NCBI RefSeq assembly: GCF_032248695.1
Contig: NZ_JAVHXC010000003.1
Coordinates: forward strand, 434,001-498,000
Length of the DNA: 64,000 nucleotides
Reading direction: 5' to 3'
DNA from: Dietzia sp032248695
GTDB lineage: Bacteria > Actinomycetota > Actinomycetes > Mycobacteriales > Mycobacteriaceae
Translations under genes and position numbers: made by a program
The notes under the pieces: generated by a model
What the model was told of the DNA's origin: nothing
The model's input: the letters and a program-made list of their open reading frames with translations, nothing else
Databases searched by the model: none
Shown here: one piece after another, positions 8,187 through 18,983 of the stretch
Position numbering within the stretch: the first letter of the stretch is position 1
How the letters are laid out: the number at the start of each line of letters is the position of its first letter

Positions 8187-9463
8187 TCAGCGGGCGATCG
8201 CGTGGTCGAGCAACGCGGGCCGCTCCGGGTCACCGCCGAGATCCGGTCGGCCGAGCCGCGCCGCCCGCAGTCCGAGCACCACCAGGAACACGAGTGCCCA
8301 GATGAGGTAGGCATTGCCGACGAGATGCTGGAGCGGACCCCAGCCCAGTTCGCGTCCGTCGCTGTTCGGCACCCACCACTGCGGCGTCCCCAGGAAGATC
8401 ACCACGCCACTGCCGGCCATCCCGAGCCAGACGCGCTCGTCGTCGTCGTCCCGTCGACCCGCACGGTCCGCCCACACCAGGGTGAGCACGACCGCCGGCA
8501 CCGCCCACACCCAGTGGTGACCCCACGACACGGGCGAGCAGAACAACGCGACGTGCCCCACGGCGACGGCCGCGGCGACCTCCTGGCCGGAGCGCAGGAG
8601 CCGCCACGCGACCCACGCGATCCCGAGCCCGATCGTCGCGGCCACCAGGAACCACGCGGCGGACGCCGCGGTGTCCTCGAGTCCGAACCGGTAGACCACC
8701 CCGTTGACCGACTGGTTGGACGTGAACGCCAGGCCGCCGATCCGCTCGGGGTCCCGGATGGCGAAGCTCCAGTAGCGGGCCGAGTCGTCGGGCGCGAGCA
8801 GGTGCCCGATGCCGGTGAAGGCGAGCGCCGAGACCACCGCCGTCGCCAGCCCGCGCCAGTCGCGCCGCAGGAAGAAGTACAGCAGGAACACGGCCGGCGT
8901 GAGCTTGATGGCCATGGCCAGGCCGGTGAGGATCCCGCCCCACCAGCGCCCGCGACCGCGGATCACGTCGACCAGGACGAGCGCCATGAGGAAGACGTTG
9001 ACCTGGCCGAACCCGATCGTCTCGCGCACCGGGCCGAACCACAGCGCCACCGCCATGACCGCGCCGGTGAGCCACCACAGCTCGCGCGCGGGCCGCTCGC
9101 ACGTCCGCGTGAGCACCAGCTGCACCACGAGCGCCAGGACCGCGATGGTCGCGAGGGTGATGAGCGCGGACGCCACCGGCAGCGGCACCAGGGTGAGCAG
9201 CGAGAAGATCTGGGCCGACAGCGGGGGATAGGTGAACGGCAGGTGGGCGCCCTCCGCGAGTTGCGGCAGCTCGCCGTACAGTTCGCCGCCGTCGCGGAAC
9301 ACCTGCCCGCCGACGCGGTACACATCGAGGTCGATGCGGTACGGCGGGATCTGCTGCAGGCCGGGGATCCCGACCGTGTGCACCAGCGTGCCGATCAGGG
9401 CGAGGGCGACGACGACGAGCCTGCCGACCGCCGAGGAGAGGTAGCGGTCGACCGCCCTGCCGA

Positions 9464-9467
<4 letters not shown>
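8187..9467 (-). CDS. GT87-family integral membrane mannosyltransferase (DUF2029)
   Basis: A 426-residue polytopic membrane protein. The first periplasmic loop contains DLDVYRVGG and FTYPPLSA, typical of the polyprenyl-phosphate-mannose-dependent alpha-mannosyltransferases of mycobacteria (GT-C fold, DUF2029/GT87), which extend PIM, LM or LAM chains outside the membrane. Other family marks are TGLAMAIKLTPAVF and SNQSVNG. A GTG at 9467 overlaps the stop of the CCA-adding enzyme gene by four bases (GTGA), indicating translational coupling. The specific glycolipid product cannot be read from the sequence. Confidence 0.85.
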
Positions 9468-11107
<1,640 letters not shown>

Positions 11108-11417
11108 GGCGCTGACTTTACCGACTGGGTACGACGGTCCCCGAGCCGCTCGCTCCGGCCGGCCGCGCCCGCATGCCGGCGCACACGGACCCCTGACGCC
11201 CCGGATGAGCAATCCTCCAGCACAACCACCCCCCGGGTGCGCTGCCTCGGTGACCTACGCTGCCCGGGTGCTCGACAACCCGGGGCCTGCGCTGGGGAAA
11301 TGGACCACAGACGCAGCGTGAGTCGGAGAGGCAGCATGACTGAGGCCGGGTGCGCTGGCGCGATGCCCACGGCCCCGCCGCACTCAGCGCGCCGCCCGCA
11401 GCCGCCGTCCGCCGGTC
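11108..11417. other. Intergenic stretch, nothing identified
   Basis: About 310 bases between the start of cca and the end of the ABM-domain gene. No supportable coding frame, RNA gene or strong hairpin was recognised. The cca promoter presumably lies near 11110-11200 on the minus strand, but no clear -10/-35 pair stands out. Confidence 0.5.
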
Positions 11418-11747
11418 TCAGTCGGCCGCGACCCCCTTGGACCACAACGGCTCGACGGCCTCGACCTCCGGCGGCCCGCTCAGCAGGTCCCCCGACTCCT
11501 CGAGATACCGCAGGTAGGCGGGGTTGCCGAGGAACTCCTGCGCGGCGGCCGCGTCCCGGTAGTGCTGGAACACGACCATGACGTCCGGGTCGACGTACGA
11601 GGCGCAGAGGACGTAGGCGCGGTGCCCGTCGTTGGCCCGGACCGCCTCGGGCATGTGCCGCCGCCACACCTCGATCAACTCGTCGCGACGTCCCGGCTTG
11701 GCCCGGTGTCGCAGGACCAGGGCGTGCGCGGGCGGGCCAGAGCTCAT
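11418..11747 (-). CDS. Antibiotic biosynthesis monooxygenase (ABM) domain protein
   Basis: A 109-residue single-domain protein with a dimeric ferredoxin-like ABM pattern: HALVLRHRAKPGRRDELIEVW at the start, then VMVVFQHYRDAAAAQEFL and a closing PAYLRYLEE helix. Members of this fold act as small cofactor-free oxygenases or heme-degrading enzymes, and many are of unknown function. The ATG at 11747 is the only reasonable start. It stands alone, divergent from the esterase gene. Confidence 0.75.
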   Translation of the reverse strand: MSSGPPAHALVLRHRAKPGRRDELIEVWRRHMPEAVRANDGHRAYVLCASYVDPDVMVVFQHYRDAAAAQEFLGNPAYLRYLEESGDLLSGPPEVEAVEPLWSKGVAAD

Positions 11748-11838
11748 ACAGCGGACTCTAGCCGGGCCCGGGGTGCAGGTAGCGCCGCACTCGGAACTCC
11801 TCCCGCACCCCTGTGACGTGTTACGTGAGTGGCCTAGA

Positions 11839-13020
11839 GTGACGGGTGTGCCTCGTCGTCGTCGTCACCCCCTGAGCGGCCACCCCCACCCGCGCCGCAC
11901 CGCCGCCACCCGCGCGCCCCTCCGCGCCGCCAGTCTCGCGCCCCTCCGCGCCGCCACCCTCGCGCCCGTCCGCGCCGCCGCCGTCCGCACCACCACCCTG
12001 GCCGCGCTGATCGCCCTCACCGGCGCCCTCCTCCCGCTCACCACCCCGGCGCCCGCCGCGGCGCGGCCCACCGGCGTCGACACCTCCACCGCGCTGGGCT
12101 TCACCACCGCGCCGCGCCCCACGGCCCCGCCGCCCGCCGACACCTCGCGCCCGCAGGTCCTGCGCGTCCAGCCCGTCGCCGGCCGCAAAGTCCTCGCCGA
12201 CGTGTGGTCCCCCGCCATGAACAGAGCCGTCCCCACGTTCGTGCTGCTGCCCGCGCACCCCGCGCCGGCGCCGCTGCTCCTCCTGCTCAACGGCGTCGGC
12301 GGGGGAGAGGACCACGTCGGCTGGGCCTACCACACCGACTACCAGGACTTCTTCGCCGACAAGCACGTCCTCGTCGCCAGCCCCGAGGGCGGCCGGTTCA
12401 GCCTCTACACCGACTGGCAGCACCCCGACCCCGTCCTCGGCGTCAACAGCTGGCACACCTTCCTGGACTCCGAGCTGCCCGCCGCGCTCGCCGGCGCGTG
12501 GGCGCTGAACGGCACGCGCGGAGTCATCGGCGTCTCCATGTCGGGCGGCCCCGCCCTCACCCTCGCCGCCACCGGCCGCCACCACTACGCGGCCGCCGCG
12601 TCCCTGTCCGGGTTCCCCGAGGTCTCCACACCGCTCGGCCGCGCCGTGATGACCGCGATGGTCGCCCGCGGCGGCGGCAACATCCACAACGCCTGGGGCG
12701 GGCCCGGCGACCCCGCGTGGCTGGTCAACGACCCCTCCCACGACGTCGAACGGCTTCGCGGCACCGCCCTGTACCTCGCCTCGGCGCCCGGCAACCCCGG
12801 TCCCGACGACGCCGCCGACCTCGGCTCGGCCACCTTCGCCGTGGGCGCCCCCACCGAGTTCGCCGCCGACCTGGGCACCCGCCACATGGCCGACGCCCTG
12901 CGGGCCGGCGGAGTGCCGTTCACCTACGACCGCCACACCAGCGGCGCCCACACCTTCGGCCTGTTCTCCCGCGAACTGCGCGACTCCTGGCGCGTCGTGG
13001 GACCGGCACTCGGCGCCTGA
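11839..13020 (+). CDS. Secreted mycolyltransferase-like alpha/beta-hydrolase (antigen 85 family)
   Basis: A 393-residue exported protein. The N-terminus is strongly basic (PRRRRHPLSG), followed by a hydrophobic core (TLAALIALTGALLPL) and an Ala-rich cleavage region (PAPAAARP), so it carries a long signal peptide. The nucleophile elbow GVSMSGG holds Ser233. The final SGAHTFGLFSRELRDSW matches the His-containing tail of corynebacterial and mycobacterial trehalose mycolyltransferases. The NGVGGGEDHVGW loop corresponds to the antigen 85 oxyanion segment. The family transfers mycolates onto trehalose or arabinogalactan in the cell envelope. GTG at 11839 is chosen, with GTG at 11848 as the alternative. 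Confidence 0.82.
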   Translation: MTGVPRRRRHPLSGHPHPRRTAATRAPLRAASLAPLRAATLAPVRAAAVRTTTLAALIALTGALLPLTTPAPAAARPTGVDTSTALGFTTAPRPTAPPPADTSRPQVLRVQPVAGRKVLADVWSPAMNRAVPTFVLLPAHPAPAPLLLLLNGVGGGEDHVGWAYHTDYQDFFADKHVLVASPEGGRFSLYTDWQHPDPVLGVNSWHTFLDSELPAALAGAWALNGTRGVIGVSMSGGPALTLAATGRHHYAAAASLSGFPEVSTPLGRAVMTAMVARGGGNIHNAWGGPGDPAWLVNDPSHDVERLRGTALYLASAPGNPGPDDAADLGSATFAVGAPTEFAADLGTRHMADALRAGGVPFTYDRHTSGAHTFGLFSRELRDSWRVVGPALGA

Positions 13021-13090
13021 CCCACGCGCGGCCCCGCGCCGGGCCGCCGTGGATTCCGGCCAACCCACCCCCGGCCGGTAGCATCGATGG

Positions 13091-14428
13091 GTGTCCGAAG
13101 CCGATCGTCCCGCCGAACCGCGCGCAAACGCGCCGCGGCGTCGACGTGCACGGCGACCCGCGGGGCCCGGCGCGAACGGTCGCGAATCCGCAGGTCAGCG
13201 CGCGGACCGCAGCACCGCGAAGGGCTCTGACACCCAGCGTTCCGGCCACGGGGACGGCCAGAAACCCGCCTCCCAGAAGCCCACCGGCGGCGGTCCCGCC
13301 GCGCCGAAGTCCGGCCAGGGCGGACAGTCCGCGGGCACCGGGGACGGTCAGGCGCGCCAGGGCCGGCGGCGGCGCCGGGGCGGACGCGGACGACGCGGTG
13401 GCCGCGGACAGGGCCGCGCACCCGAGGCGCAGAAGCAGCCCGGCGCCGACGCCACCCACACGGTGCGCTCCGGCGACGGCACGGCCGGCGCCACCTCGCG
13501 CCAGTCGCCGCGCCACCCCCGCACCCCCAACCGCTCCAGATCCGGGGGCGCCCAGGCGGCCTCGGCCAACACCACCCGCACGTCGGCGCCCGGCAAGGCC
13601 GCGCCCAAGTCCGGCGGGAAGAACGGCGCCAAGTCCGCCGCCAAGTCCGCGCCCAAGGCCGGCGGCGGCAAGTCCGCGTCCAAGCCCGGCTCCCAGGGCG
13701 GTAAGGCCGGCACCAGGAACGCCCGCGGCGGCCGCGGGGGCGCGCGGCATCCCCGCGGCGGTCAGCGCCTCAAGACCGTCCTGGAGACCTCGGCCGGCGG
13801 CCTCGTCGTGCGCGGCCTCGCCCACGCGGCGGGCGGCGACGAGCCCGACCTGTCCCGCCTCGAGGTGGCACTCATCGGCCGCCTCGACCGGCGCAACCGC
13901 ATGCTGTGGTCGATGCCGAAGGGGCACATCGAGCCGGGGGAGACCGTCGAGGAGACCGCCCGACGCGAGGTGCTCGAGGAGACCGGTGTCGACGGCACGG
14001 TCCTCGCCCCGCTGGGCACCATCGACTACTGGTTCGTGGCCGAGGGGCGGCGCATCCACAAGACGGTGCACCACCATCTCATCCGCTACGACCACGGCGA
14101 ACTGTGCGACGAGGACCCCGAGATCACCGAGGTCGCGTGGGTGCCGTTCGACGACCTGCCGCGCCGGCTGGCGTACCCGGACGAGCGTCGCCTGGTGGAG
14201 GCGGCGCGGTCGCTCCTGCCGCAGCTCGCGCGCGACGAGGTGGCCGGGGACAACCCGCCGCCCGCCGACGCGCAGGTGGTGGATCCGTCGCGCCGCGCCG
14301 ACGGCCCCGAACCGGTCCGCCGCTCGGGCGCCCGCGCCGGCGGCGGGGACACCGCTCACCGCGCCGCGGGCGGCCGCGGTGTGGCAGCCGCGCCCCGCGA
14401 GGACACCGCGGAGGAGTCAGGGCCGTGA
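13091..14428 (+). CDS. mutT4: NUDIX hydrolase MutT4-like with long basic N-terminal extension
   Basis: A 445-residue protein. Residues 1 to about 224 are a disordered Arg/Lys/Gly/Ala-rich tail with runs such as GRRRRRGGRGRRGGRG. The NUDIX domain follows and starts at VLETSAGGLVV; its Nudix box runs from Gly278 to Gly299 (REVLEETG at its end). The C-terminus includes VHHHLIRYDHGELCDED and LAYPDERRLVE, closely matching Mycobacterium MutT4 (Rv3908), whose own basic tail is far shorter. NUDIX enzymes cleave nucleoside diphosphate derivatives. GTG at 13091 starts the gene. The stop overlaps the next start (GTGA), so it is the first gene of the DUF6049/murJ operon. Confidence 0.9.
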   Translation: MSEADRPAEPRANAPRRRRARRPAGPGANGRESAGQRADRSTAKGSDTQRSGHGDGQKPASQKPTGGGPAAPKSGQGGQSAGTGDGQARQGRRRRRGGRGRRGGRGQGRAPEAQKQPGADATHTVRSGDGTAGATSRQSPRHPRTPNRSRSGGAQAASANTTRTSAPGKAAPKSGGKNGAKSAAKSAPKAGGGKSASKPGSQGGKAGTRNARGGRGGARHPRGGQRLKTVLETSAGGLVVRGLAHAAGGDEPDLSRLEVALIGRLDRRNRMLWSMPKGHIEPGETVEETARREVLEETGVDGTVLAPLGTIDYWFVAEGRRIHKTVHHHLIRYDHGELCDEDPEITEVAWVPFDDLPRRLAYPDERRLVEAARSLLPQLARDEVAGDNPPPADAQVVDPSRRADGPEPVRRSGARAGGGDTAHRAAGGRGVAAAPREDTAEESGP

Positions 14429-17004
14429 CCGGGCGGCCGGTGGGGCGCGTGGTCCGGGCGGTCGTCCCCACGGCGTTGTGCGCGGCCCTGGCGGTCGGAC
14501 CCGGATGGGGCGTCGGCACGGCCCACGCGATCACGCCCGCCGAGGCCGCGGCCGCCGGCTACATCCCCAACCCGGCGCCCACCCTGGCCCGGATCACCAT
14601 CGACGAGATCACCCCGCGCGCCCTCGACGGCCGGGGCGATCCCGGTGGCAGCGGGGGAGGGGCCGCCGTCGGGACCGAGGCGGGCGTCCCGGTGGTCACG
14701 GTGACCGGCACCATCACCAACGTCGGTGACGTGCCGCTCGAGTCGGTCGACGTGCGCCTGCAGCGCGGCCCGCGGTCCGCCGACTCCGAGTCGGTGCGCG
14801 ACCCGTTGGTGTGGTCGGAGCCGTCGTTCGCCGTGCGGGGCGAGTTCGTGCGCGTCGCGGAGGCGGTGCCGCCGGGCGCCGCCGTGCCGTACCGCGTCTC
14901 CATGCCGGCGCGCGCGGTGCCCGGCGACGCGGGCCCCGACCTCCAGCTCACCGAACCGGGTGTCTACCCGCTGCTCGTCAACGTCAACGGCACCCCGGAG
15001 GGCGGGTCCCCGGCGCGACTCGACGACGCCCGGACCCTGCTGCCGGTCCTGGAGGCGCCGCGGCCGGCGTCCCTACCGGGGGTCGACGACGACGAGGGTG
15101 TCGATGCCCCGCCGGCGGACGGGCCCGGCCCGGTGCCCGTTCCGCTGACCGTGCTGTGGCCGCTGGCCTCGGCCCCGACGCGGGTCGCGGCGGTGCCCGG
15201 TGTCGAGGGCCCCGATCCCGTGGTGATGCTGACCGACGACTCCCTCCTACGTGAGCTGGCGGAGCCCGGGCGACTCACCGGCCTGGTGCGCGCGGCGGAC
15301 GAGGCGTTCGACGGACCCGGCGGGCAGGAGCTGCGGCGGTCCGTGTGTCTCGCGGTGGATCCGGCGCTGCTGGGCACGGTCTCGGAGATCGCGGAGGGGC
15401 GCACCGTGGTGATCTCCCACGACGACGGCCCCCGTGGCGACGAGACCCCCGCCCGCCGCGGGGGGTCCCGCGGTGGCCGCGACGACTCCGGTGGGGGAGA
15501 CGGTGCCGGCGGGACCCGCCCGGAGGACCCCGGGGCCGTGACGGCGGACGCGGCGCGCTGGCTGGACGAGCTGCGGGCCCTGGCGGACGGCGCGTGCGTC
15601 GTGAGCCTGCCGGCCGCGCAGGCCGGTCTCGAGTCGGTGGCGGCGGTGGGGTCCACGGACCTCACCCGCGCGGCACTGGACAACGCGGGCTCCGTCGAGC
15701 GGATCCTGGGGGTGGCGCCCGTGCCGGACGTCGTGGTGCCCGCCTCGGGGACGCTGGCGCCCGGCTCCGCCGAGACCCTGGCCCCGCAGGGCGGCGGCGC
15801 GGGCACCGTGGTGGTGGCGGCACCGTCGACCCGCACCGACACCGGGATCGTCCCGCCGCCGGGCCTCGTCGGCCTGGCCGGTACCGGGCCGGGTCGCGCG
15901 CTCACCTACTCGGCGACCATCGGCGCGGCCCTGGCCGCCACGGGCGACGTCCCGGAGAACCCGAACTACTCGGATCCGAGCACCCGGTACTGGCTGACGG
16001 CCGACTCGCCGGCGGCGCGCCTGCAGGACGCCCGCGCGGCCCTGCTCGCGCCGGTGGTGGACGCGATCGACGCGGCCGGGACCGTCACCGGGGCGGCGGG
16101 CCCGCAGGGCGTCCTCGCGGTGCCGCCCCAGGTGTGGACCGTCGACGGGGACTCGGCCGGCTCCCTGCTCGAGACCCTCGGCGTGCAGCTGGCGTCCGGC
16201 CGCATGCGGGCACTGCCGCTCACCGAGCGACTCACCGGCCCGGTGACGGTCCCCGACGGGAGCCTCGCGCTCGATCCGACGGGGGCGGTCGACCCCGGCG
16301 CGGCGGATCCCGTCGACGCCGGACCGCGCATCGCCGGCGCCCTCGAGGCGGTCGGCACCCTGCGGTCCCTGGTCGACACCTCGGACCCCACCTCCGCCGG
16401 GGCCCAGGACCACCTCGACCCGATGGTCACCGACGCCCTGCGGGTGCTGTCGGAGACCGGGCGCCGGGCCGGGGGCGACGGCGTGACCCCGGAGTCGGGC
16501 ACCGGTGAGGCCGCGCGGGCCCGGTCCGTCGCGCGGCTCGACCGGCTCGAGCGGACGGTGGGCGCCGCGCTCGACAGCGTCGACCTCCTGCCTCCCGGCA
16601 GCGTGTTCACCATGGCCAGCCCCAACAGTCCGCTGCTGCTCGTCACGCGCAACGCCCTGCCGTTCCCGGTCCGCGTGGGGGTGTCGGTAAGCGCTCCGGC
16701 CGACATCCGGGTGGACCCCGTGGGCGTCGTCCAGATCCCCGCGAGCGGCTCCCGCACGCTGCAGGTCCCCACCCAGTCCGACGCCGAGGGCGGCACCCGC
16801 CACTCCGTCACCTTCGTCCTGCAGGGACCCGACGGCCGGCCGCTGTCCGAGCCGGTGGAGCTGTCCGTCCAGACGGGCGGGTACCCGGTGGCGCAGGCGT
16901 TCGCGCTGGCCGCGGCGGCCCTCGCCCTCGTCCTCGGGGGTCGTCGCTACCTGCGCTACCGTCGGGGCATCCTCGACCCCGCGGACGAAGGGCACCGACC
17001 GTGA
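14425..17004 (+). CDS. DUF6049 family exported membrane-anchored protein (Rv3909-like)
   Basis: An 859-residue protein with an N-terminal signal peptide (AVVPTALCAALAVGPGWGVGTAHA), a large Ala/Gly/Asp-rich extracytoplasmic region and a single C-terminal membrane helix (AQAFALAAAALALVLGG) ending in a short basic tail. TGTITNVGDVPLESVDVRL looks like an immunoglobulin-like strand pair, and a second such fold precedes the anchor (LPFPVRVGVSVSAPADIRVD). The position between mutT4 and murJ and the architecture match mycobacterial Rv3909. The function is unknown; a role in envelope assembly with MurJ is inferred from conserved linkage. Start GTG 14425 and stop overlap both neighbours by four bases. 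Confidence 0.9.
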   Translation: MTGRPVGRVVRAVVPTALCAALAVGPGWGVGTAHAITPAEAAAAGYIPNPAPTLARITIDEITPRALDGRGDPGGSGGGAAVGTEAGVPVVTVTGTITNVGDVPLESVDVRLQRGPRSADSESVRDPLVWSEPSFAVRGEFVRVAEAVPPGAAVPYRVSMPARAVPGDAGPDLQLTEPGVYPLLVNVNGTPEGGSPARLDDARTLLPVLEAPRPASLPGVDDDEGVDAPPADGPGPVPVPLTVLWPLASAPTRVAAVPGVEGPDPVVMLTDDSLLRELAEPGRLTGLVRAADEAFDGPGGQELRRSVCLAVDPALLGTVSEIAEGRTVVISHDDGPRGDETPARRGGSRGGRDDSGGGDGAGGTRPEDPGAVTADAARWLDELRALADGACVVSLPAAQAGLESVAAVGSTDLTRAALDNAGSVERILGVAPVPDVVVPASGTLAPGSAETLAPQGGGAGTVVVAAPSTRTDTGIVPPPGLVGLAGTGPGRALTYSATIGAALAATGDVPENPNYSDPSTRYWLTADSPAARLQDARAALLAPVVDAIDAAGTVTGAAGPQGVLAVPPQVWTVDGDSAGSLLETLGVQLASGRMRALPLTERLTGPVTVPDGSLALDPTGAVDPGAADPVDAGPRIAGALEAVGTLRSLVDTSDPTSAGAQDHLDPMVTDALRVLSETGRRAGGDGVTPESGTGEAARARSVARLDRLERTVGAALDSVDLLPPGSVFTMASPNSPLLLVTRNALPFPVRVGVSVSAPADIRVDPVGVVQIPASGSRTLQVPTQSDAEGGTRHSVTFVLQGPDGRPLSEPVELSVQTGGYPVAQAFALAAAALALVLGGRRYLRYRRGILDPADEGHRP

Positions 17005-18896
17005 ACGACGAGCAGGGGTCCCCCGGACCCGAGCTGCGCAGACCGGATCCCGGCCTCAGGGCCAGGCGGCGTGAATCGGGCAGCAGCGTGCTGCCCGGCC
17101 CGGCGTCGCCGCCGCCGGTCGCCGACTCGTTCGTCCCCGACGCCCCCCTGGGCGCGCCGGCCACCCTCGGCGCGCCGGCCACCCTGGACGTGCCCGCCAC
17201 GCCGGGCGGGGCGGACGAGGCGGGCACCACGGCCGACCGCGCCAGCCGGGCCGGCGGGGGGACCGGCGGACGTGTCCGCGACTCCTCCGACGCGTCCGTG
17301 ATGCGCTCGACGGGCTCGATGGCGGTGGCCAACCTCGCGAGCCGGATCACCGGCTTCGTGCGGATGATCCTCATCCTCACCGTCCTGGGCCCGGCGGTGG
17401 CGTCGGCGTTCAACACCGCCAACACGCTGCCCAACATGATCACCGAGCTCGTGCTGGGCTCGGTGCTCACCGCGATGTTCATGCCGTTGCTCGCCAAAGC
17501 CGCGCAGGAGGACCCGGACGGGGGCGTGTCGTTCATCCGGCGCCTGCTCACGGTCACCTCGGCGCTGGCGCTCGGGGCGACGGTCCTCGCGGTGGCGTGC
17601 GCGCCGCTGCTCACCGAGCTCAACCTGGGCGACGGTGAGGTCAACACCGACCTGGCGACCGCGTTCGCGTTCCTGTTGTTGCCGCAGATCTTCTTCTACG
17701 GCGTGTTCTCGGTGATGCTGGCGGTGCTCAACTACAACGGCGTGTTCCGCCCCGGCGCGTGGGCGCCGGTGTGGAACAACGTCGTCGCGATCGCCACGCT
17801 CGCCCTGTTCGCGGGAGTGGGCAGCGGCATCGACCCGGCGGCGCCGGTCAACCTTCTCAGCGGGCCGATCCTCCTGCTCGGCCTGGGTACCACGCTGGGC
17901 GTGGTCGTCCAGGCGGCCGTGCTCGTGCCCGCCCTGCGTCGCGCCGGGGTCGACCTGCGGCCGCAGTGGGGCCTGGGCCCGCGGATCAAGCAGTTCGGCG
18001 GCCACGCGCTGGCCGGCGTCACGTACGTGCTGATCTCGCAGGTCGGCCTGGTCATGACCAACCGCATCGGCGCCGCCGCCGACGAGGCCGCGATCGCGAT
18101 CTACCAGACCTACTGGCTGCTGCTGCAGGTCCCGTACGGGATCATCGGCGTCACCCTGCTCACCGCGATCAACCCCCGTCTGGCGGACAACGGGATCGCC
18201 GGCCGGAACGACGCGGTGGTGCGCGACATCTCGCTGGGCACCCGCCTGTCCCTGTTCGGTCTCCTGCCGATCATCGCGTTCATGACGGCGTTCGGGCCGA
18301 CCATCGCGACGGGCCTGTTCCGCTACGGGAACTTCGACGCCGACAGCGCCCGCGTGCTCGGCCTGACGGTGGCGGCCGGCGCGTTCACGCTCGTGCCGTA
18401 TGCGATCGTCCTGCTGCAGCAGCGGGTCTTCTACGCCCGCGAGGACTACTGGACGCCGACCGTGATGATCCTCGCGATCACGGTCGTGCGGGTGATCCTC
18501 TCGCTCCTCGTGCCCGTGGTCGCCGACGAGCGCTCGCACGTGGTGATCGGCCTGGCCCTGGCCAATGGCATCGGCTGGGTCGTGGGCGCGGTGGCGGGGT
18601 ACGTGCTGTTGCGCTCGAAGCTGGGTTCGCTGCGCGGCCGGGAGACGCTCCGCTCGGCCGCGTGGACGCTGGCCGCGTCGATCGCCGGCGCGGCGGTCGC
18701 ACTCGCCGTGGACACGCTGCTGCCGATGGACGCGCTCACCGACGCCGTCGGCAGCATCGGGTACGTCGTCCGGGCCGGGGTCGCGGGGGTCCTCACCCTC
18801 GTGGTCACGGGGTTGATCCTGTCGAGATCCCGTCTGCCGGAACTCGATTCCATCACCCCTGTTCTCCGCGGCCTGGTGGGGCGTCTGAGGCGATAG
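17001..18896 (+). CDS. murJ: Lipid II flippase MurJ (MviN)
   Basis: A 631-residue membrane protein. After a Pro/Ala-rich cytoplasmic tail of about 95 residues, the MurJ core begins at VMRSTGSMAVANLASRITGF and includes NMITELVLGSVLTAMFMPLL. About fourteen helices follow, including VFYAREDYWTP. It translocates lipid II across the membrane for peptidoglycan synthesis. In Mycobacterium tuberculosis, MviN (Rv3910) continues into a pseudokinase and an extracellular domain on one polypeptide. Here the protein stops after the MurJ core (GLVGRLRR) and the remainder is a separate gene 87 bases downstream. GTG at 17001 overlaps the upstream stop. Confidence 0.95.
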   Translation: MNDEQGSPGPELRRPDPGLRARRRESGSSVLPGPASPPPVADSFVPDAPLGAPATLGAPATLDVPATPGGADEAGTTADRASRAGGGTGGRVRDSSDASVMRSTGSMAVANLASRITGFVRMILILTVLGPAVASAFNTANTLPNMITELVLGSVLTAMFMPLLAKAAQEDPDGGVSFIRRLLTVTSALALGATVLAVACAPLLTELNLGDGEVNTDLATAFAFLLLPQIFFYGVFSVMLAVLNYNGVFRPGAWAPVWNNVVAIATLALFAGVGSGIDPAAPVNLLSGPILLLGLGTTLGVVVQAAVLVPALRRAGVDLRPQWGLGPRIKQFGGHALAGVTYVLISQVGLVMTNRIGAAADEAAIAIYQTYWLLLQVPYGIIGVTLLTAINPRLADNGIAGRNDAVVRDISLGTRLSLFGLLPIIAFMTAFGPTIATGLFRYGNFDADSARVLGLTVAAGAFTLVPYAIVLLQQRVFYAREDYWTPTVMILAITVVRVILSLLVPVVADERSHVVIGLALANGIGWVVGAVAGYVLLRSKLGSLRGRETLRSAAWTLAASIAGAAVALAVDTLLPMDALTDAVGSIGYVVRAGVAGVLTLVVTGLILSRSRLPELDSITPVLRGLVGRLRR

Positions 18897-18983
18897 TCGA
18901 GTCGCCGGGCGCGCGGTACGTACACTCGAGGGGTCACGAGCGGCCGACGGGTGGCCGGGCGCACCAGGCGAGGAGGACAGCGG

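Noticed and set aside
11249..11320. Possible 23-codon peptide between cca and the ABM gene
   Set aside because: No ribosome binding site, conservation or context supports translation.
12204..14729. Long plus-strand reading frame of 841 codons across the esterase and mutT4 genes
   Set aside because: It is in a different frame of two well supported genes and its product is Arg/Pro-rich without any domain, as expected from high-GC shadow frames.
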